Origin: Stenotrophomonas humi | Lineage (GTDB): Bacteria > Pseudomonadota > Gammaproteobacteria > Xanthomonadales > Xanthomonadaceae | Assembly: GCF_001431415.1 (NCBI RefSeq) | Contig: NZ_LDJI01000019.1 | Location: 144,836 to 208,835, forward strand | Direction: 5' to 3' | DNA: 64,000 bases | Shown here: positions 10,095-22,621 of the stretch, one piece after another | Position numbering within the stretch: position 1 is the first letter of the stretch | How the letters are laid out: each line of letters opens with the position of its first letter | Program-made: the position numbers and the translations under genes | The notes under the pieces: generated by a model | Databases searched by the model: none | What the model was told of the DNA's origin: nothing | Seen by the model: the letters and a program-made list of their open reading frames with translations, nothing else

Positions 10095-11606
10095 TCATTC
10101 GCCACGCTCCAGGCGGGCGATCTCCTCGGCGCGGGCTGCCAGGACCAGCGCCGCGGCACGCTCAAGATCCATACCCTCGATGCCGAACTCCAGAACCTCG
10201 TCGGCAGCCAGATCCGACAGATCCTCGCTCGTACGCACGCCGTGACCGGCCAGTGCGTACGCAGTTGCTTCATCCATGCCCTTCAATGCCAGCAGGTCTT
10301 CGGACGGCAGGCCATTCTCAGCCCCCTCCTCCACCGCCAGCGCCTCGTTCAGCAGCGCATCGCGAGCACGGGCGCGCAGTTCCTCGACGATGTCTTCGTC
10401 GAAGCCCTCCACCGCCAACAGCTCGCCGACCGGCACGTAGGCAATTTCTTCCACCGTACCGAAGCCTTCGGTCACCAGGATGCCTGCGATTTCCTCGTCC
10501 ACTTCCAGCTTGTCCATGAACAGCTGGCGGGCGACGGTCTGCTCGGCCTCGGACTTCGCCGTGACCTGATCCTGCGTCATCACATTCAGCTGCCAACCGG
10601 TCAGACGGCTGGCCAGACGCACGTTCTGGCCGCCCTTGCCGATGGCCTGCGCCAGGCGGTCTTCCGCCACGGCCAGGTCCATCGAGTGACGGTCTTCATC
10701 AACGATGATCGACTGCACTTCCGCCGGCGCCATCGCATTGATGACGAAATTGGCCGGGCTTTCGTTCCACAGCACGATATCCACGCGCTCACCATTGAGC
10801 TCGTTGGACACGGCCTGGACGCGCGAACCGCGCATACCGATGCACGCACCGATCGGATCGGTGCGCGTGTCGTGGGCCAGCACGGCGATCTTGGCGCGGT
10901 CGCCCGGATCACGTGCACAAGCCTTGATCTCGACCAGACCCTGGCCGACTTCCGGCACCTCGAGCTTGAACAGCTCGATCATGAACTCCGGCGCAGCGCG
11001 GCTGATGAACAGCTGCGGGCCACGCGGTTCCGAGCGGACTTCGGCCAGGTAACCGCGCACGCGGTCGCCGGCGCGCAGCACGTCGCGCGGAATGCCCTTG
11101 TCCTTCGGAATGAAGGCCTCGGCGTTGCCACCCAGGTCCACATAGATATTGCCGCGCTCGGCGCGCTTGACCACACCGGTCACCAGCTCACCAACGCGAT
11201 CCTTCCACGCATCGACAACCTGCTGACGTTCGGCTTCGCGCACACGCTGCACGATCACCTGCTTGGCAGCCTGTGCGGCGATGCGACCGAAATCCGGGTT
11301 TTCAATCTGCTCTTCGATGTAATCGCCGAGCTCGACGCCGTCGGCCTCCTCGATCGCATCCATCATGCGGATCTGACGGTCCGGCGACTCCATCACCACA
11401 TCATCGGCAACCACTTCCCAGCGACGGAAAGTTTCGTAGTTGCCGTCTTTCTGGTTGATGGACACGCGCGCGAGCACGTCCTGATCGGGATAGCGCTTCT
11501 TCGCCGCAGAGGCGAGTGCCGCTTCGATCGCGTCAAAGATCACTTCACGCGGCACGCCTTTTTCGTTGGCGACTGCGTCAACTACCAGCAACAGTTCCTT
11601 GCTCAT
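10095..11606 (-). CDS. nusA: Transcription termination/antitermination factor NusA
   Basis: RNA-polymerase-associated factor controlling pausing, termination and antitermination. 503 residues: N-terminal RNAP-binding domain (1-125, MSKELLLVVDAVANEKGVPRE), S1 domain (about 135-200), two KH domains (about 230-345, including GACIGMRGSRVQAVSNELNG) and two acidic C-terminal helix-hairpin repeats (about 365-490). The start at 11606 is set by homology; the frame is open further upstream into rimP but that is not conserved. It starts 4 nt after the rimP stop, so the two are translationally coupled. Confidence 0.98.
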   Translation of the reverse strand: MSKELLLVVDAVANEKGVPREVIFDAIEAALASAAKKRYPDQDVLARVSINQKDGNYETFRRWEVVADDVVMESPDRQIRMMDAIEEADGVELGDYIEEQIENPDFGRIAAQAAKQVIVQRVREAERQQVVDAWKDRVGELVTGVVKRAERGNIYVDLGGNAEAFIPKDKGIPRDVLRAGDRVRGYLAEVRSEPRGPQLFISRAAPEFMIELFKLEVPEVGQGLVEIKACARDPGDRAKIAVLAHDTRTDPIGACIGMRGSRVQAVSNELNGERVDIVLWNESPANFVINAMAPAEVQSIIVDEDRHSMDLAVAEDRLAQAIGKGGQNVRLASRLTGWQLNVMTQDQVTAKSEAEQTVARQLFMDKLEVDEEIAGILVTEGFGTVEEIAYVPVGELLAVEGFDEDIVEELRARARDALLNEALAVEEGAENGLPSEDLLALKGMDEATAYALAGHGVRTSEDLSDLAADEVLEFGIEGMDLERAAALVLAARAEEIARLERGE

Positions 11607-11610
11607 CGAC

Positions 11611-12201
11611 TCACTCCGCGCGCGGCTTTTTGGCCGCCGTTTCGTTGTTGGATTTATTCTTGGCCTTGTCACCCTGCTTGGGCGCCGGGCCAGTCGGTTT
11701 GGTCGGTGCAAGGCCCAAAGCGGCCCAGTCCGGAATGATGCGAGCCTTGTCGATGTTGTCGAACGAAGCCACGAACGGCTTTCCATCGACAACGAACGTC
11801 ACAGTGCCCTTGGCAAGATCCACTTCGGCGATCTCACCCTGCAGACGACGGCGATTCTCCTGCGGCAGCTTCAAGGCCACCTTGGCCGACTGGCCCAGGT
11901 GCTGCTCGAAATGCTCCAGCGTGAACAGCGGGCGATCCACGCCGGGGGAAGACACTTCCAGCGTGTAATTGCCGCTGATCGGATCCTCCACATCCAGCTG
12001 TGCCGACACTTCACGGCTGACCCGCTCGCAGTCGTCGACATTGACCATGCGCTCAGGCTGTTCGGCCAGCGGCACATCGATGTAAAGGCGCAGCGTGGCG
12101 CCGCCGGGCGCCGGCAGATATTCGGCACCCAACAAATCGAGCCCCAGCGCTTGCACGGTGGGGCCCAGCAGATTCGCGATTTCAGTAGCTTTGTCGCTCA
12201 C
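11611..12201 (-). CDS. rimP: Ribosome maturation factor RimP
   Basis: 30S assembly factor, first gene of the rimP-nusA-infB operon. 196 residues with a GTG start and AGG about 9 nt upstream. The conserved [12 protein letters not shown] and [13 protein letters not shown] segments are present. The last 25 residues (about 172-196) are Lys/Ala/Asn-rich and look disordered, a tail longer than in E. coli RimP. Upstream are the terminator of the initiator tRNA gene and a small hairpin (12250-12266); I could not assign a convincing promoter. Confidence 0.96.
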   Translation of the reverse strand: MSDKATEIANLLGPTVQALGLDLLGAEYLPAPGGATLRLYIDVPLAEQPERMVNVDDCERVSREVSAQLDVEDPISGNYTLEVSSPGVDRPLFTLEHFEQHLGQSAKVALKLPQENRRRLQGEIAEVDLAKGTVTFVVDGKPFVASFDNIDKARIIPDWAALGLAPTKPTGPAPKQGDKAKNKSNNETAAKKPRAE

Positions 12202-12249
12202 AGCCTGCCTTGTTTCGATAAATGAGGACCGGCGTTACCCAGTCGGGAC

Positions 12250-12266
12250 TTTCCGTATTGCGGAAA
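12250..12266 (-). repeat. Short hairpin in the rimP upstream region
   Basis: TTTCCG and CGGAAA form a 6-bp stem with a 5-nt loop directly next to the tRNA terminator hairpin and about 48 nt upstream of rimP. It would lie in the 5' leader if transcription reads through the terminator. Function unknown. Confidence 0.35.
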
Positions 12267-12268
12267 CA

Positions 12269-12294
12269 ACAAAGGGCCCATCAGGGCCCTTTGT
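12269..12294 (-). terminator. Terminator downstream of initiator tRNA-Met
   Basis: A perfect 11-bp stem (ACAAAGGGCCC on the top strand, 12269-12279 with 12284-12294) and a 4-nt loop are followed on the minus strand by a T-rich TTTGTTGTTT. It lies about 110 nt after the tRNA 3' end and before rimP. Confidence 0.8.
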
Positions 12295-12365
12295 CCGGCA
12301 TGAATCCGGTGATCTGGATTCCGGTTACAAGAACGGAAGCAAACGTTCTTGCGAGCCCAGACTCT

Positions 12366-12397
12366 GGCCTTTATCAGCATGACTGATGATAAAGGCC
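12366..12397 (-). repeat. Hairpin just 3' of the initiator tRNA
   Basis: GGCCTTTATCA and its complement form an 11-bp stem around a 10-nt loop starting six nt after the encoded CCA end. No T-run follows. A tRNA 3'-trailer structure or processing signal is likely, but this is inferred. Confidence 0.45.
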
Positions 12398-12402
12398 GAA
12401 GC

Positions 12403-12479
12403 TGGTAGCGGGGGCAGGATTTGAACCTGCGACCTTCGGGTTATGAGCCCGACGAGCTGCCAGACTGCTCCACCCCGCA
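12403..12479 (-). tRNA. Initiator tRNA-fMet (CAT)
   Basis: A 77-nt gene including an encoded CCA. The anticodon loop CTCATAA is flanked by GGG and CCC, the three G-C pairs that mark initiator tRNAs. The acceptor stem pairs GCGGGG with CCCCGC, and positions 1 and 72 are T and T (U1-U72), so the terminal Watson-Crick pair is absent as required of a formylatable initiator. E. coli uses C1-A72 instead. A predicted promoter lies immediately upstream. Confidence 0.97.
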
Positions 12480-12490
12480 GCAGAAGCGGA

Positions 12491-12519
12491 ATTATGAAGT
12501 AATTAAGCGGAAGTTGCAA
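12491..12519 (-). promoter_or_regulatory. Predicted sigma-70 promoter of initiator tRNA-Met
   Basis: On the minus strand TTGCAA (12519-12514) and CATAAT (12496-12491) are 17 nt apart. The -10 box ends 11 nt before the mature tRNA 5' end, so transcription would start only a few nt upstream of the tRNA. A GC-rich stretch follows the -10 box, as in many stable-RNA promoters. Confidence 0.75.
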
Positions 12520-12540
12520 GCTTTATTTACTTCACCGATT

Positions 12541-12625
12541 TCCCCGTTTCGGGAGAAACCACCGGAAGAAACTCTTCCGGGTGAACCACCTTTCGGTGAT
12601 TCCGACTTCGCCGGTGAACCGGCGC
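12541..12625 (-). repeat. Run of four short hairpins between nuoN and the tRNA promoter
   Basis: Four consecutive GC stems are visible: 12543-12553 (4 bp, TTT loop), 12562-12580 (7 bp, 5-nt loop), 12587-12598 (4 bp extended by GAA/TTC outside a mismatch) and 12609-12624 (6 bp, TGAA loop). They are spaced 6-10 nt apart and occupy the 3' region of the nuo transcript. No T-run follows. A 3'-end stability or termination region of the nuo mRNA is plausible. Confidence 0.5.
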
Positions 12626-12680
12626 CGTCGTCAACTCAGGAGATGAATATTACACGATTCACGAGAGTTTGTATCGTTTT

Positions 12681-14147
12681 TTATGACAAATGTGCAAAAG
12701 CATTGCGCATCCACTCCAGAATCGGCCCCAAACCCAGCGGCAGCACCAGAAGCACGATGGAATTCACGCCCAGCACGATGCCCAGGATGCGGTCATTGTT
12801 GCGCGGCAGCGGCTCACCCACCGGCTCATCGAAGTACATGACCTTGATGACCCGCAGGTAATAGAAGCAGCCGATCACCGCGCAAAGCACACCCAACAGG
12901 GCCAGCCACAGCAGACCGCCATTGACTGCCGCAGCCAGCACCGACAACTTGGTCCAGAAACCGAGGAACGGCGGGATGCCGGCCAGCGACGCCATGATGC
13001 ACAGCACCAGCCCTGCCATCCACGGACTGCGGGCGTTCAGACCCTTGAAGTCCTCGATGTTCTCGGCTTCAAAGCCGGCACGGGACAGCGCGATGATCGC
13101 GCCGAACGCAGCGGTGGACATGATGGCGTAGGCGATCGCATAGAACATCGCGGCCGAATAGCCCTGCTCGCCACCGCCGGCAATGCCCATCAGCAGGAAG
13201 CCGATGTGCGACACGGTCGAGTACGCCAGCATGCGCTTGAGATTGGTCTGCGCGATGGCCATCAGGTTGCCGATGATCAGCGACAGCGCGGCCAGGCCGG
13301 CCAGCACGTACTGAAGCTCGGTCGACAGCGGGCCAACGCCCACTTCCAGCAGGCGATACGCCATGCCGAAAGCAGCCAGCTTCGGTGCCGAGCTGATGAA
13401 CAGTGCGATCGGTGCCGGGGCACCCTGGTACACGTCAGGCAGCCACATGTGGAACGGCGCGGCGCCCAGCTTGAAAGCCACGCCGGCGATCATGAACACG
13501 GCGCCGGTCAACAACAGCAGGCGCTCATCGGAATGGGCGATGGCAGCGTGGATCACGTCCAGGTGCAGCGAACCGGTGGCGCCGTAGATCAGCGACATGC
13601 CGTACAGCAGCAAACCCGAGGCCAGCGAACCCAGCACGATGTACTTCATGCCGGCTTCCGCAGCCAGCTTGTTCTCACGGTTGCTGGCAACCAGCGCGTA
13701 GGAACACAGTGCGAGCAGCTCCAGACCGAGGTAGACCATCAGCAGGCTGCCGGCGGACACCAGGATCATCATGCCGGCGGTGGCGAACAGGATCAGCACC
13801 GGGATTTCACCCTGGAACAGATTGCGTTCGCGCAGGTAGCTCCAGCCGTACACAAGGCTCAAGCCACTGACCAGCACCACCACGGTCTTCATGATGTCAG
13901 CGGCGTTGTCACGGATGAACATGCCGTGGAACACCTCGCCCTGCCCGCCCACGCCGCCAAGCAGCATCACAAAGGCGACAGCGAGGATGGCTACCGAGAT
14001 GAAATGGGTCCAGACCTTGTGTCGATCGCTGATGAACAGATCAAGGATCAACAGGGCGAAAGCACCACCGATCACCACCATTTCTGGCAGCAACGGCGGG
14101 AGGTCGGCAGTGGTCAACGGCAGAAGCGTCGGCGTGGTCATCATCAA
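12681..14147 (-). CDS. nuoN: NADH-quinone oxidoreductase subunit N
   Basis: Membrane antiporter-like, proton-pumping subunit of complex I. 488 residues, highly hydrophobic, with about 14 predicted membrane helices. The proton_antipo_M core includes AQTNLKRMLAYSTVSHIGF (about residues 305-325), and a conserved lysine-bearing helix is visible. It is the last gene of the nuo operon, 30 nt after nuoM. Three adjacent ATG codons open the frame, so the exact start is uncertain by two residues. The hairpin run lies downstream. Confidence 0.97.
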   Translation of the reverse strand: MMMTTPTLLPLTTADLPPLLPEMVVIGGAFALLILDLFISDRHKVWTHFISVAILAVAFVMLLGGVGGQGEVFHGMFIRDNAADIMKTVVVLVSGLSLVYGWSYLRERNLFQGEIPVLILFATAGMMILVSAGSLLMVYLGLELLALCSYALVASNRENKLAAEAGMKYIVLGSLASGLLLYGMSLIYGATGSLHLDVIHAAIAHSDERLLLLTGAVFMIAGVAFKLGAAPFHMWLPDVYQGAPAPIALFISSAPKLAAFGMAYRLLEVGVGPLSTELQYVLAGLAALSLIIGNLMAIAQTNLKRMLAYSTVSHIGFLLMGIAGGGEQGYSAAMFYAIAYAIMSTAAFGAIIALSRAGFEAENIEDFKGLNARSPWMAGLVLCIMASLAGIPPFLGFWTKLSVLAAAVNGGLLWLALLGVLCAVIGCFYYLRVIKVMYFDEPVGEPLPRNNDRILGIVLGVNSIVLLVLPLGLGPILEWMRNAFAHLS

Positions 14148-14177
14148 ATCCTGGAATCAATACTCTCGACGGGCCGC

Positions 14178-15689
14178 TTACAGCAGCTTGCTCGATGCGA
14201 TCTGCATCGCCAGCTTGGCGATGGACGGCTCCATCAGATCGGTCAGCGGCTTGGGATACAGGCCCAGCGCCAGCGTACCGACGGCGAACACACCCAACAC
14301 CAGCCACTCACGACCATTCATGTCCTTCAGCTCGGCAACATGGGCATTGCCCACTTCACCGAAGAACACGCGCTTGTACAGCCACAGCGAATACGCCGCG
14401 CTGATGATCAGCGTGGTGGCCGCGCCCAGCGCAACCAGCGGATTCCACTGGAATGCAGCCAGCACGATCATGAATTCGCCGACGAAACCGCTGGTGCCCG
14501 GCAGGCCCGAATTGGCCATGAAGAACAGCAGCGCGAAGGCGGCAAACCACGGCATCACGTTGACCACGCCGCCGTAATCGGCGATGCGGCGACTGTGCAT
14601 GCGGTCGTACAACACGCCCACGCAGGAGAACATGGCGCCGGACACGAAGCCGTGCGAAATCATCTGCACCATCGCGCCCTGCAGGCCCAGACGGGCAGCA
14701 TCGGCGTTACCGGCTTCGCGCACCAGCCACAGCGCGGTGAAGGTGCCGAGGGTGACAAAGCCCATGTGCGCGACCGACGAATAGGCAATCAGCTTCTTCA
14801 TGTCGTCCTGGACCATTGCAACCAGGCCGACGTAGATCACCGCGACCAACGACAGCGCGATCACCAACCAGGCCCACTCGTGGCTGGCATCGGGAACGAT
14901 CGGCAGGTTGAAGCGCAGGAAGCCATAACCACCGATCTTCAGCGCGATGGCCGCCAGGATCACCGAACCGGCAGTCGGCGCTTCAACGTGCGCGTCCGGC
15001 AGCCAGGTGTGCACCGGGAACATCGGCACCTTGACCGCGAAGGCGACCAGGAAGGCGAAGAATATCCAGGTCTGCTCCTTGGCCGACAGCTGCAGCTGGT
15101 ACAGGTCGGCGAGCTGGAAGCTGCCGCCCTTCATGTACAGGTAGACCAGCGCCACCAGCATCAGCACCGAGCCGAGGAAGGTGTACAGGAAGAACTTCAT
15201 CGCCGCGTAGATGCGACGCGGACCGCCCCAGACACCGATGATCAGGAACATCGGGATCAGCATGGCTTCAAAGAACACGTAGAACAGCATCGCGTCGGTA
15301 GCGGCAAAAATGCCGACCGTGACGCCTTCCAGGACCAGGAAGGCGGCAACGTACTGATTGACGCGCTTGTCGACCACGCCCCAGGCACCGATCAGCGCGA
15401 GCACGCCGATCAGCGTGGTCAGCAGGATCAGGGCGATGGCGATACCGTCAACGGCCAGGTTGTAGCCGATGCCGAAGGCCGGGATCCACGGATGCTGCTC
15501 GACAAACTGCATGATGTCGGCCGCATTGCGGTCGTAACCGCTGAGCAGACCGAGGCTCACCAGGAAGGTGAGCAGTGCCACCGCCAGGGACGCCCAACGG
15601 GCGGCCTGGGCGTTGCGCAGGGCGAGGATCAACGCACCACCGAGGATCGGCAGCCAGATGAGAATACTAAGTAGGGGCCAGTTCGACAC
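14178..15689 (-). CDS. nuoM: NADH-quinone oxidoreductase subunit M
   Basis: Second antiporter-like, proton-pumping subunit of complex I. 503 residues, about 14 membrane helices. Conserved features are the FEAMLIPMFLIIGVWGG helix with its essential glutamate, HTWLPDAHVEAPTAGSVILA and the QDDMKKLIAYSSVAHMGF segment. It lies 19 nt after nuoL and 30 nt before nuoN. Confidence 0.97.
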   Translation of the reverse strand: MSNWPLLSILIWLPILGGALILALRNAQAARWASLAVALLTFLVSLGLLSGYDRNAADIMQFVEQHPWIPAFGIGYNLAVDGIAIALILLTTLIGVLALIGAWGVVDKRVNQYVAAFLVLEGVTVGIFAATDAMLFYVFFEAMLIPMFLIIGVWGGPRRIYAAMKFFLYTFLGSVLMLVALVYLYMKGGSFQLADLYQLQLSAKEQTWIFFAFLVAFAVKVPMFPVHTWLPDAHVEAPTAGSVILAAIALKIGGYGFLRFNLPIVPDASHEWAWLVIALSLVAVIYVGLVAMVQDDMKKLIAYSSVAHMGFVTLGTFTALWLVREAGNADAARLGLQGAMVQMISHGFVSGAMFSCVGVLYDRMHSRRIADYGGVVNVMPWFAAFALLFFMANSGLPGTSGFVGEFMIVLAAFQWNPLVALGAATTLIISAAYSLWLYKRVFFGEVGNAHVAELKDMNGREWLVLGVFAVGTLALGLYPKPLTDLMEPSIAKLAMQIASSKLL

Positions 15690-15708
15690 GTCTTCTATTC
15701 CGTACAGG

Positions 15709-17820
<2,112 letters not shown>

Positions 17821-17826
17821 CTCGGA

Positions 17827-18132
17827 TCAGCCCTTCAGCGAATCAACTTCGCCCACGTTGATGGTGTGGCGAGTACGGAACAAGGTCACCAGGATCGCGA
17901 GGCCGATTGCAGCTTCCGCCGCGGCCACGGTCAGGATGAAGAACACGAACAGCTGTCCGGCGGTATCGCCGAGCTGACGCGAGAAGGCTATGAAGTTGAT
18001 GTTCACCGACAGCAGCATCAGTTCGATCGACATCAACAGCACGATGATGTTCTTCCGGTTGAGGAAGATGCCGGCAACGGAGATGCAGAACATCACCGCG
18101 CCCAACGCGAGCATATGGCCCAGAGAAATCAT
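17827..18132 (-). CDS. nuoK: NADH-quinone oxidoreductase subunit K
   Basis: Small membrane subunit of complex I with three helices. 101 residues, the standard length. Conserved intramembrane glutamates lie in [13 protein letters not shown] and [13 protein letters not shown]. The start overlaps the nuoJ stop by 4 nt, indicating coupling. Confidence 0.97.
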   Translation of the reverse strand: MISLGHMLALGAVMFCISVAGIFLNRKNIIVLLMSIELMLLSVNINFIAFSRQLGDTAGQLFVFFILTVAAAEAAIGLAILVTLFRTRHTINVGEVDSLKG

Positions 18133-18782
18133 GGCTTGGCCTCCTCGCCACCATCGTTATGCGTTTCCGACTGCACCACCGGTCTTTCAGCGGCCATCTT
18201 GACGATGCGCAGGCGGTCTTTCGCCTTGACCATGGTCTGTTCGGTCGGGTTCTGCGTCTTCAGGCCCTGGCGGCGGCGCAGGGTCAGCATCACGGCTGCC
18301 ACCACGGCGACGGTCAGGATCACGGCCGCGAATTCGAACGGCAGCAGGTATTCAGTGAACAGGCTGCGCGCCAGCCAGGTGATGTTTGAGGTGTCGGCGG
18401 CGATCGCAGCGGCGTTGTCCACGGGGAAAGGCGCGGTGCGGGCCTTGATGCCGATCAGGGTCAGCATCTGCACCAGCATCACCACCGCGACCACCAGGCC
18501 GACCGGCAGGTAACGCACCCAGCCTTCACGCAGGTTGGTGGTGTCGATGTCCAGCATCATCACCACGAACAGGAACAGCACCATCACCGCGCCGACGTAC
18601 ACCAGCACCAGGGTGACACCCAGGAACTCGGCCCCTACCAGCAGCCACACACAGGCCACCGAGAAGAAGGTCAGGATCAGGCACAACACGGCATACACCG
18701 GGTTGCGCACGCTGATCACGGACGCCGCTGAAATGCCGGCGATGACCGAGAAGAACCAGAAAGCAATATTTACCCAATCCAT
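18129..18782 (-). CDS. nuoJ: NADH-quinone oxidoreductase subunit J
   Basis: Membrane subunit of complex I (five helices) close to the quinone site. 217 residues. The conserved [21 protein letters not shown] segment (residues about 52-72) holds the pi-bulge helix. The C-terminal 40 or so residues are hydrophilic, charged and poorly conserved. It overlaps nuoK by 4 nt and follows nuoI after 9 nt. Confidence 0.96.
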   Translation of the reverse strand: MDWVNIAFWFFSVIAGISAASVISVRNPVYAVLCLILTFFSVACVWLLVGAEFLGVTLVLVYVGAVMVLFLFVVMMLDIDTTNLREGWVRYLPVGLVVAVVMLVQMLTLIGIKARTAPFPVDNAAAIAADTSNITWLARSLFTEYLLPFEFAAVILTVAVVAAVMLTLRRRQGLKTQNPTEQTMVKAKDRLRIVKMAAERPVVQSETHNDGGEEAKP

Positions 18783-18791
18783 CTCAAGACC

Positions 18792-19280
18792 TCAGCGGAA
18801 GGCAGCGTCGGCGGCGCGGCGCTCGGCGATTTCGGCTTCAAGCCGGTCGCCAATGGCCAGCAGCTGCGGCTTGGTGATGATGTTCTCGCCACGCTTCTCG
18901 AAGTGGTACTCGAGAATGTGGGTCTCGACGATCGAGTCCACCGGGCAGCTTTCTTCACAGAAGCCGCAGAAGATGCACTTGAACAGATCGATCTCGTAAC
19001 GCGTGGTGCGGCGGGTGCCGTCCTCGCGCTTGGCCGAGTCGATGGTGATGGCCAGCGCCGGGCACACCGCTTCGCACAGCTTGCAGGCGATGCAGCGCTC
19101 TTCACCGTTGGGGTAACGGCGCAGGGCGTGCAGGCCACGGAAACGCGGCGACTGCGGGAACTTCTCCATCGGGTACAGCACGGTGTACTTGGGCTTGAAC
19201 GCGTACTTCAGCGTCAGCCACAGGCCGCCGAGCAGCTCCAGGAGCAGCAGGCTTTTGAAATAGTGGGTGATCTTATTCAT
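18792..19280 (-). CDS. nuoI: NADH-quinone oxidoreductase subunit I
   Basis: Peripheral-arm ferredoxin-like subunit carrying clusters N6a and N6b. 162 residues with two CxxCxxCxxxCP motifs: [12 protein letters not shown] (about 60-71) and [12 protein letters not shown] (about 99-110). An amphipathic N-terminal helix anchors it. It follows nuoH with a 3-nt gap. Confidence 0.98.
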   Translation of the reverse strand: MNKITHYFKSLLLLELLGGLWLTLKYAFKPKYTVLYPMEKFPQSPRFRGLHALRRYPNGEERCIACKLCEAVCPALAITIDSAKREDGTRRTTRYEIDLFKCIFCGFCEESCPVDSIVETHILEYHFEKRGENIITKPQLLAIGDRLEAEIAERRAADAAFR

Positions 19281-19283
19281 GAA

Positions 19284-20378
19284 TCAAACGCCCTTCTGGA
19301 TCACGCCGTAGAACACCATCAGTGCCGTCACCGCGATCCAGAAAATGGTCAGCGGGATGAAAACCTTCCAGCCCAGACGCATGATCTGGTCGTAGCGGAA
19401 GCGCGGGAAGCTGGCACGGAACCAGATGTACGCACTGGCGAAGAACAGCACCTTGAGCAGCAGCCACGGCCAACCGCCGGTCCAGATCCAGTTGATCCAC
19501 GGCGAGATGTCTGCCGTGACCCAGCCCTGGAGCGGGCTCAGCCAGCCACCGAGGAAGAAGATCGCGATCAGGAAGCTGACCAGGATCATGTTGGCGTACT
19601 CGGCCAGGAAGAACAGTGCGAAGGCACCGCCGGAGTACTCCACCATGTGGCCGGCAACGATTTCCGACTCACCTTCCACGACGTCGAACGGCGCGCGGTT
19701 GGTTTCGGCGACGCCGGAGACCCAGTACACGATGAACAACGGGAACAGCGGCAGGAAAAACCAGTCGAACAGACCCGAACTGCCCTGCTGTGCCAGCACG
19801 ATGTCGGTCAGGTTCAAGCTGCCAGCGGCGATCATCACGCCAACCAGGGCAAAGCCCATCGCGATTTCGTAGCTGACCACCTGTGCGGCCGAACGCATCG
19901 CACCGAGGAAGGCGTACTTCGAGTTGGACGCCCAACCGGCCAGGATCACGCCGTACACGCCCAGCGAGGTCATCGCCAGCAGGTACAGCAGGCCCACGTT
20001 GGCATTGGACAACACCAGCTTGTAGTCGAACGGAACCACCGCCCACGCCGCGAACGACGGTGCCAACACGATCAGCGGCGCGATGATGTACATCGCCTTG
20101 TGTGCGCTGGCCGGTGCAATGATTTCCTTGAACAGCAGCTTGGTGACGTCGGCGAAGGCCTGCAGCAGGCCACCCAGACCGACATACATCGGCCCATGGC
20201 GCACGTGCATCCAGCCGATCAACTTGCGCTCCCACAGCACGTAGAAGGCAACCGAGATGATCACCGGCATGGCGATGGTCAGGATCTTCAGCACCGTCCA
20301 CAGCACGATGCCGATATCGCCCAGCGAGAGGAACCACTGGTGCAGCGGGTCGACCGCGTTCAACAGCATCTCGTTCAT
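19284..20378 (-). CDS. nuoH: NADH-quinone oxidoreductase subunit H
   Basis: Membrane subunit that forms the quinone chamber with NuoB and NuoD. 364 residues, eight helices. Conserved segments: [24 protein letters not shown]-region equivalents, and [19 protein letters not shown] with its essential acidic residues. The start overlaps the nuoG stop by 4 nt. Confidence 0.97.
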   Translation of the reverse strand: MNEMLLNAVDPLHQWFLSLGDIGIVLWTVLKILTIAMPVIISVAFYVLWERKLIGWMHVRHGPMYVGLGGLLQAFADVTKLLFKEIIAPASAHKAMYIIAPLIVLAPSFAAWAVVPFDYKLVLSNANVGLLYLLAMTSLGVYGVILAGWASNSKYAFLGAMRSAAQVVSYEIAMGFALVGVMIAAGSLNLTDIVLAQQGSSGLFDWFFLPLFPLFIVYWVSGVAETNRAPFDVVEGESEIVAGHMVEYSGGAFALFFLAEYANMILVSFLIAIFFLGGWLSPLQGWVTADISPWINWIWTGGWPWLLLKVLFFASAYIWFRASFPRFRYDQIMRLGWKVFIPLTIFWIAVTALMVFYGVIQKGV

Positions 20379-22621
20379 GCAGCCACCACCGTTACCCGAG
20401 CGGCACCCAGCGGCGCGGTTGCGCCGTGGCCCGATTCAATCCAAACCGTACCGGCAGCGACGCGGGCATCGACCACCACAGACAGGGTGGCGCGACCGGC
20501 ATCGGTACCGACCTTGGCCATCTGGCCTTCGCTCAACTGCAGACGCGCGGCGTCTTCGTTGTTGAGCACGATGCGCGGGTCGTTGTTCAGCGGATGCGAC
20601 TGCAGCGCCTGCGCACGACGCACCACGGCATCGGTGCGGTAGATCGCCGGGGTCGAAGCCACTTCCAGGCCCTCGCCTGCCAGCTGCGGCTGCGCCGAAG
20701 CGGCAACCTTCACCGTGACCGGCTGCAAGCCGGCACGCAGGCCTGCCAGATCGGTGAAACCAAAACCCGCCAGCTGCATGTCACCACCCAGGGCGCGCAG
20801 CACGCGCCAGCCCTCACGGGCCTCGCCCTGCAGCTTGCCGCCGGCGCGGGTGGTCTGCTCGCGGCCATCGAGATTCGTCAGCGTCGCGTCGATTTCCGGC
20901 AGCGCGCCGATCGGCAGGATCACATCGGCCACATCACGGGTCGAGGTGCAGGCGAACTGGCTGAATGCCACAACCTTGGAGCCAGCCAATGCCTTGCGGG
21001 CAGCAGCGGTGTCGGCGAAATCCAAGCCCGGCTCGATGCCATACAGCACGTAAGCCTTGCGCGGCTGCGCCAGCATCGCGTTGACGTCCTTGCCGGCCGG
21101 CAGCACGCCAGCGCGGGACAGGCCGATGGCATTGGCGCCCTGCGGAATGCGGCACAGCTTCGCGCCGGTAGCGGCGGCGAATGCGCTCGCAGCCGAACGG
21201 ATCGCTGCAGCCTGCGGATGATTTTCAGCAATGGCACCGACGATGACGACGGTCTTGCTGCCACCCTTCACCGCGTCCACCAGCTGGGCATCACCCAGCG
21301 CTTCGACGAAGCGTGACGGCGCGACGATCTGCTTGCCAGCCAGCTTGAATGCGAAGTCGAAATCAACCGGGTTGACCGCGAAGATCTGCGCGCCGTTGGT
21401 CGTCTGTGCCTTGCGCAGACGAGCGTGCAGCAACGGCAGCTCATGGCGGATATTGCTACCCAGCACCACGATGCGGTCAGCGGTTTCGATCTCGGCCAGC
21501 GAGGTGCCAAACACTTCGGCAACCGGTGCGTCGGAGAAGTCGCGGTTGTTGATGCGGTGATCGATGTTGTTCGAGCCCAGAGCAGCGGCCAGACGCGACA
21601 GCAGCGCGCCCTCCTCGTTCGAGGTTGCCGGGTGCACCAGCACGCCGAGGTCATCGCCACGGTTGGCTTCGAGAATTTCGCGGGCAGCAGCCAGGCCTTC
21701 AGCCCAGCTCACTTCCTTCCATTCACCGTTGACCTTCTGCAGCGGCTTGGTCGCGCGGTCCGCCGCGTACAGGCCCTGATGCGAGTAACGGTCACGGTCG
21801 GACAGCCAGCATTCGTTGACCAGCTCGTTGTCACGCGGCACCGCGCGCAGCACTTCGCCGCGACGCACGTGCAGGAACAGGTTCGAGCCCATCGCGTCGT
21901 GGTAACCCAGCGATTCGCGTGCGGTCAGCTCCCACGGGCGGGCCTTGAACTGGAACACCTTGTTGGTCAGCGCGCCGACCGGGCACACGTCGATGACGTT
22001 GCCGGACAGCTCGGTGGTCAACGGCTTGCCGTCGTAGGTGCCGATCTGCAGGTTCTCACCGCGGTACATGCCACCCAGTTCATAGGTGCCAGCCACTTCA
22101 GCGGTGAAGCGCACGCAACGCGTGCACTGGATGCAGCGGGTCATCTCGGTGGCGACCAGCGGCCCCATGTCCTCGTCGACCACGACGCGCTTGCGCTCGT
22201 TGAAGCGGCTGACCGAACGGCCGTAGCCCAACGACACATCCTGCAGCTCGCACTCGCCACCCTGATCGCAGATCGGGCAGTCCAGCGGGTGGTTGATGAG
22301 CAGGAACTCCATTACCGAACGCTGGTACTTGAGCGCCTTCTCGTTGCGGGTCTGGATCTTCATGCCATCCATGACCGGCGTGGCACATGCCGGCGACGGC
22401 TTGGGCGACTTTTCAACGTCGACCAGGCACATGCGGCAGTTGGCCGCGATCGGCAGCTTCTCGTGATAGCAGAAGCGCGGGATCGGGATGCCTGCCTTGT
22501 CGGCGGCCTGGATGATCATCGAACCCTTGGGTACGACCAACGCCTGACCATCGATCTCGATGGAGACGTGCCCTTCCGGCACGACTGGCGTTTCATTGGG
22601 ATTTACCGGTTGCGCGCTCAT
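20375..22621 (-). CDS. nuoG: NADH-quinone oxidoreductase subunit G
   Basis: Large iron-sulfur subunit of the peripheral arm. 748 residues. The N-terminal [2Fe-2S] ferredoxin domain shows [15 protein letters not shown]; this is followed by the [18 protein letters not shown] motif and the CIQCTRC 4Fe-4S motif, then a molybdopterin-oxidoreductase-like domain (about 215-600) that lacks a molybdenum role in complex I. It overlaps nuoF by 4 nt and nuoH by 4 nt. Confidence 0.97.
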   Translation of the reverse strand: MSAQPVNPNETPVVPEGHVSIEIDGQALVVPKGSMIIQAADKAGIPIPRFCYHEKLPIAANCRMCLVDVEKSPKPSPACATPVMDGMKIQTRNEKALKYQRSVMEFLLINHPLDCPICDQGGECELQDVSLGYGRSVSRFNERKRVVVDEDMGPLVATEMTRCIQCTRCVRFTAEVAGTYELGGMYRGENLQIGTYDGKPLTTELSGNVIDVCPVGALTNKVFQFKARPWELTARESLGYHDAMGSNLFLHVRRGEVLRAVPRDNELVNECWLSDRDRYSHQGLYAADRATKPLQKVNGEWKEVSWAEGLAAAREILEANRGDDLGVLVHPATSNEEGALLSRLAAALGSNNIDHRINNRDFSDAPVAEVFGTSLAEIETADRIVVLGSNIRHELPLLHARLRKAQTTNGAQIFAVNPVDFDFAFKLAGKQIVAPSRFVEALGDAQLVDAVKGGSKTVVIVGAIAENHPQAAAIRSAASAFAAATGAKLCRIPQGANAIGLSRAGVLPAGKDVNAMLAQPRKAYVLYGIEPGLDFADTAAARKALAGSKVVAFSQFACTSTRDVADVILPIGALPEIDATLTNLDGREQTTRAGGKLQGEAREGWRVLRALGGDMQLAGFGFTDLAGLRAGLQPVTVKVAASAQPQLAGEGLEVASTPAIYRTDAVVRRAQALQSHPLNNDPRIVLNNEDAARLQLSEGQMAKVGTDAGRATLSVVVDARVAAGTVWIESGHGATAPLGAARVTVVAA

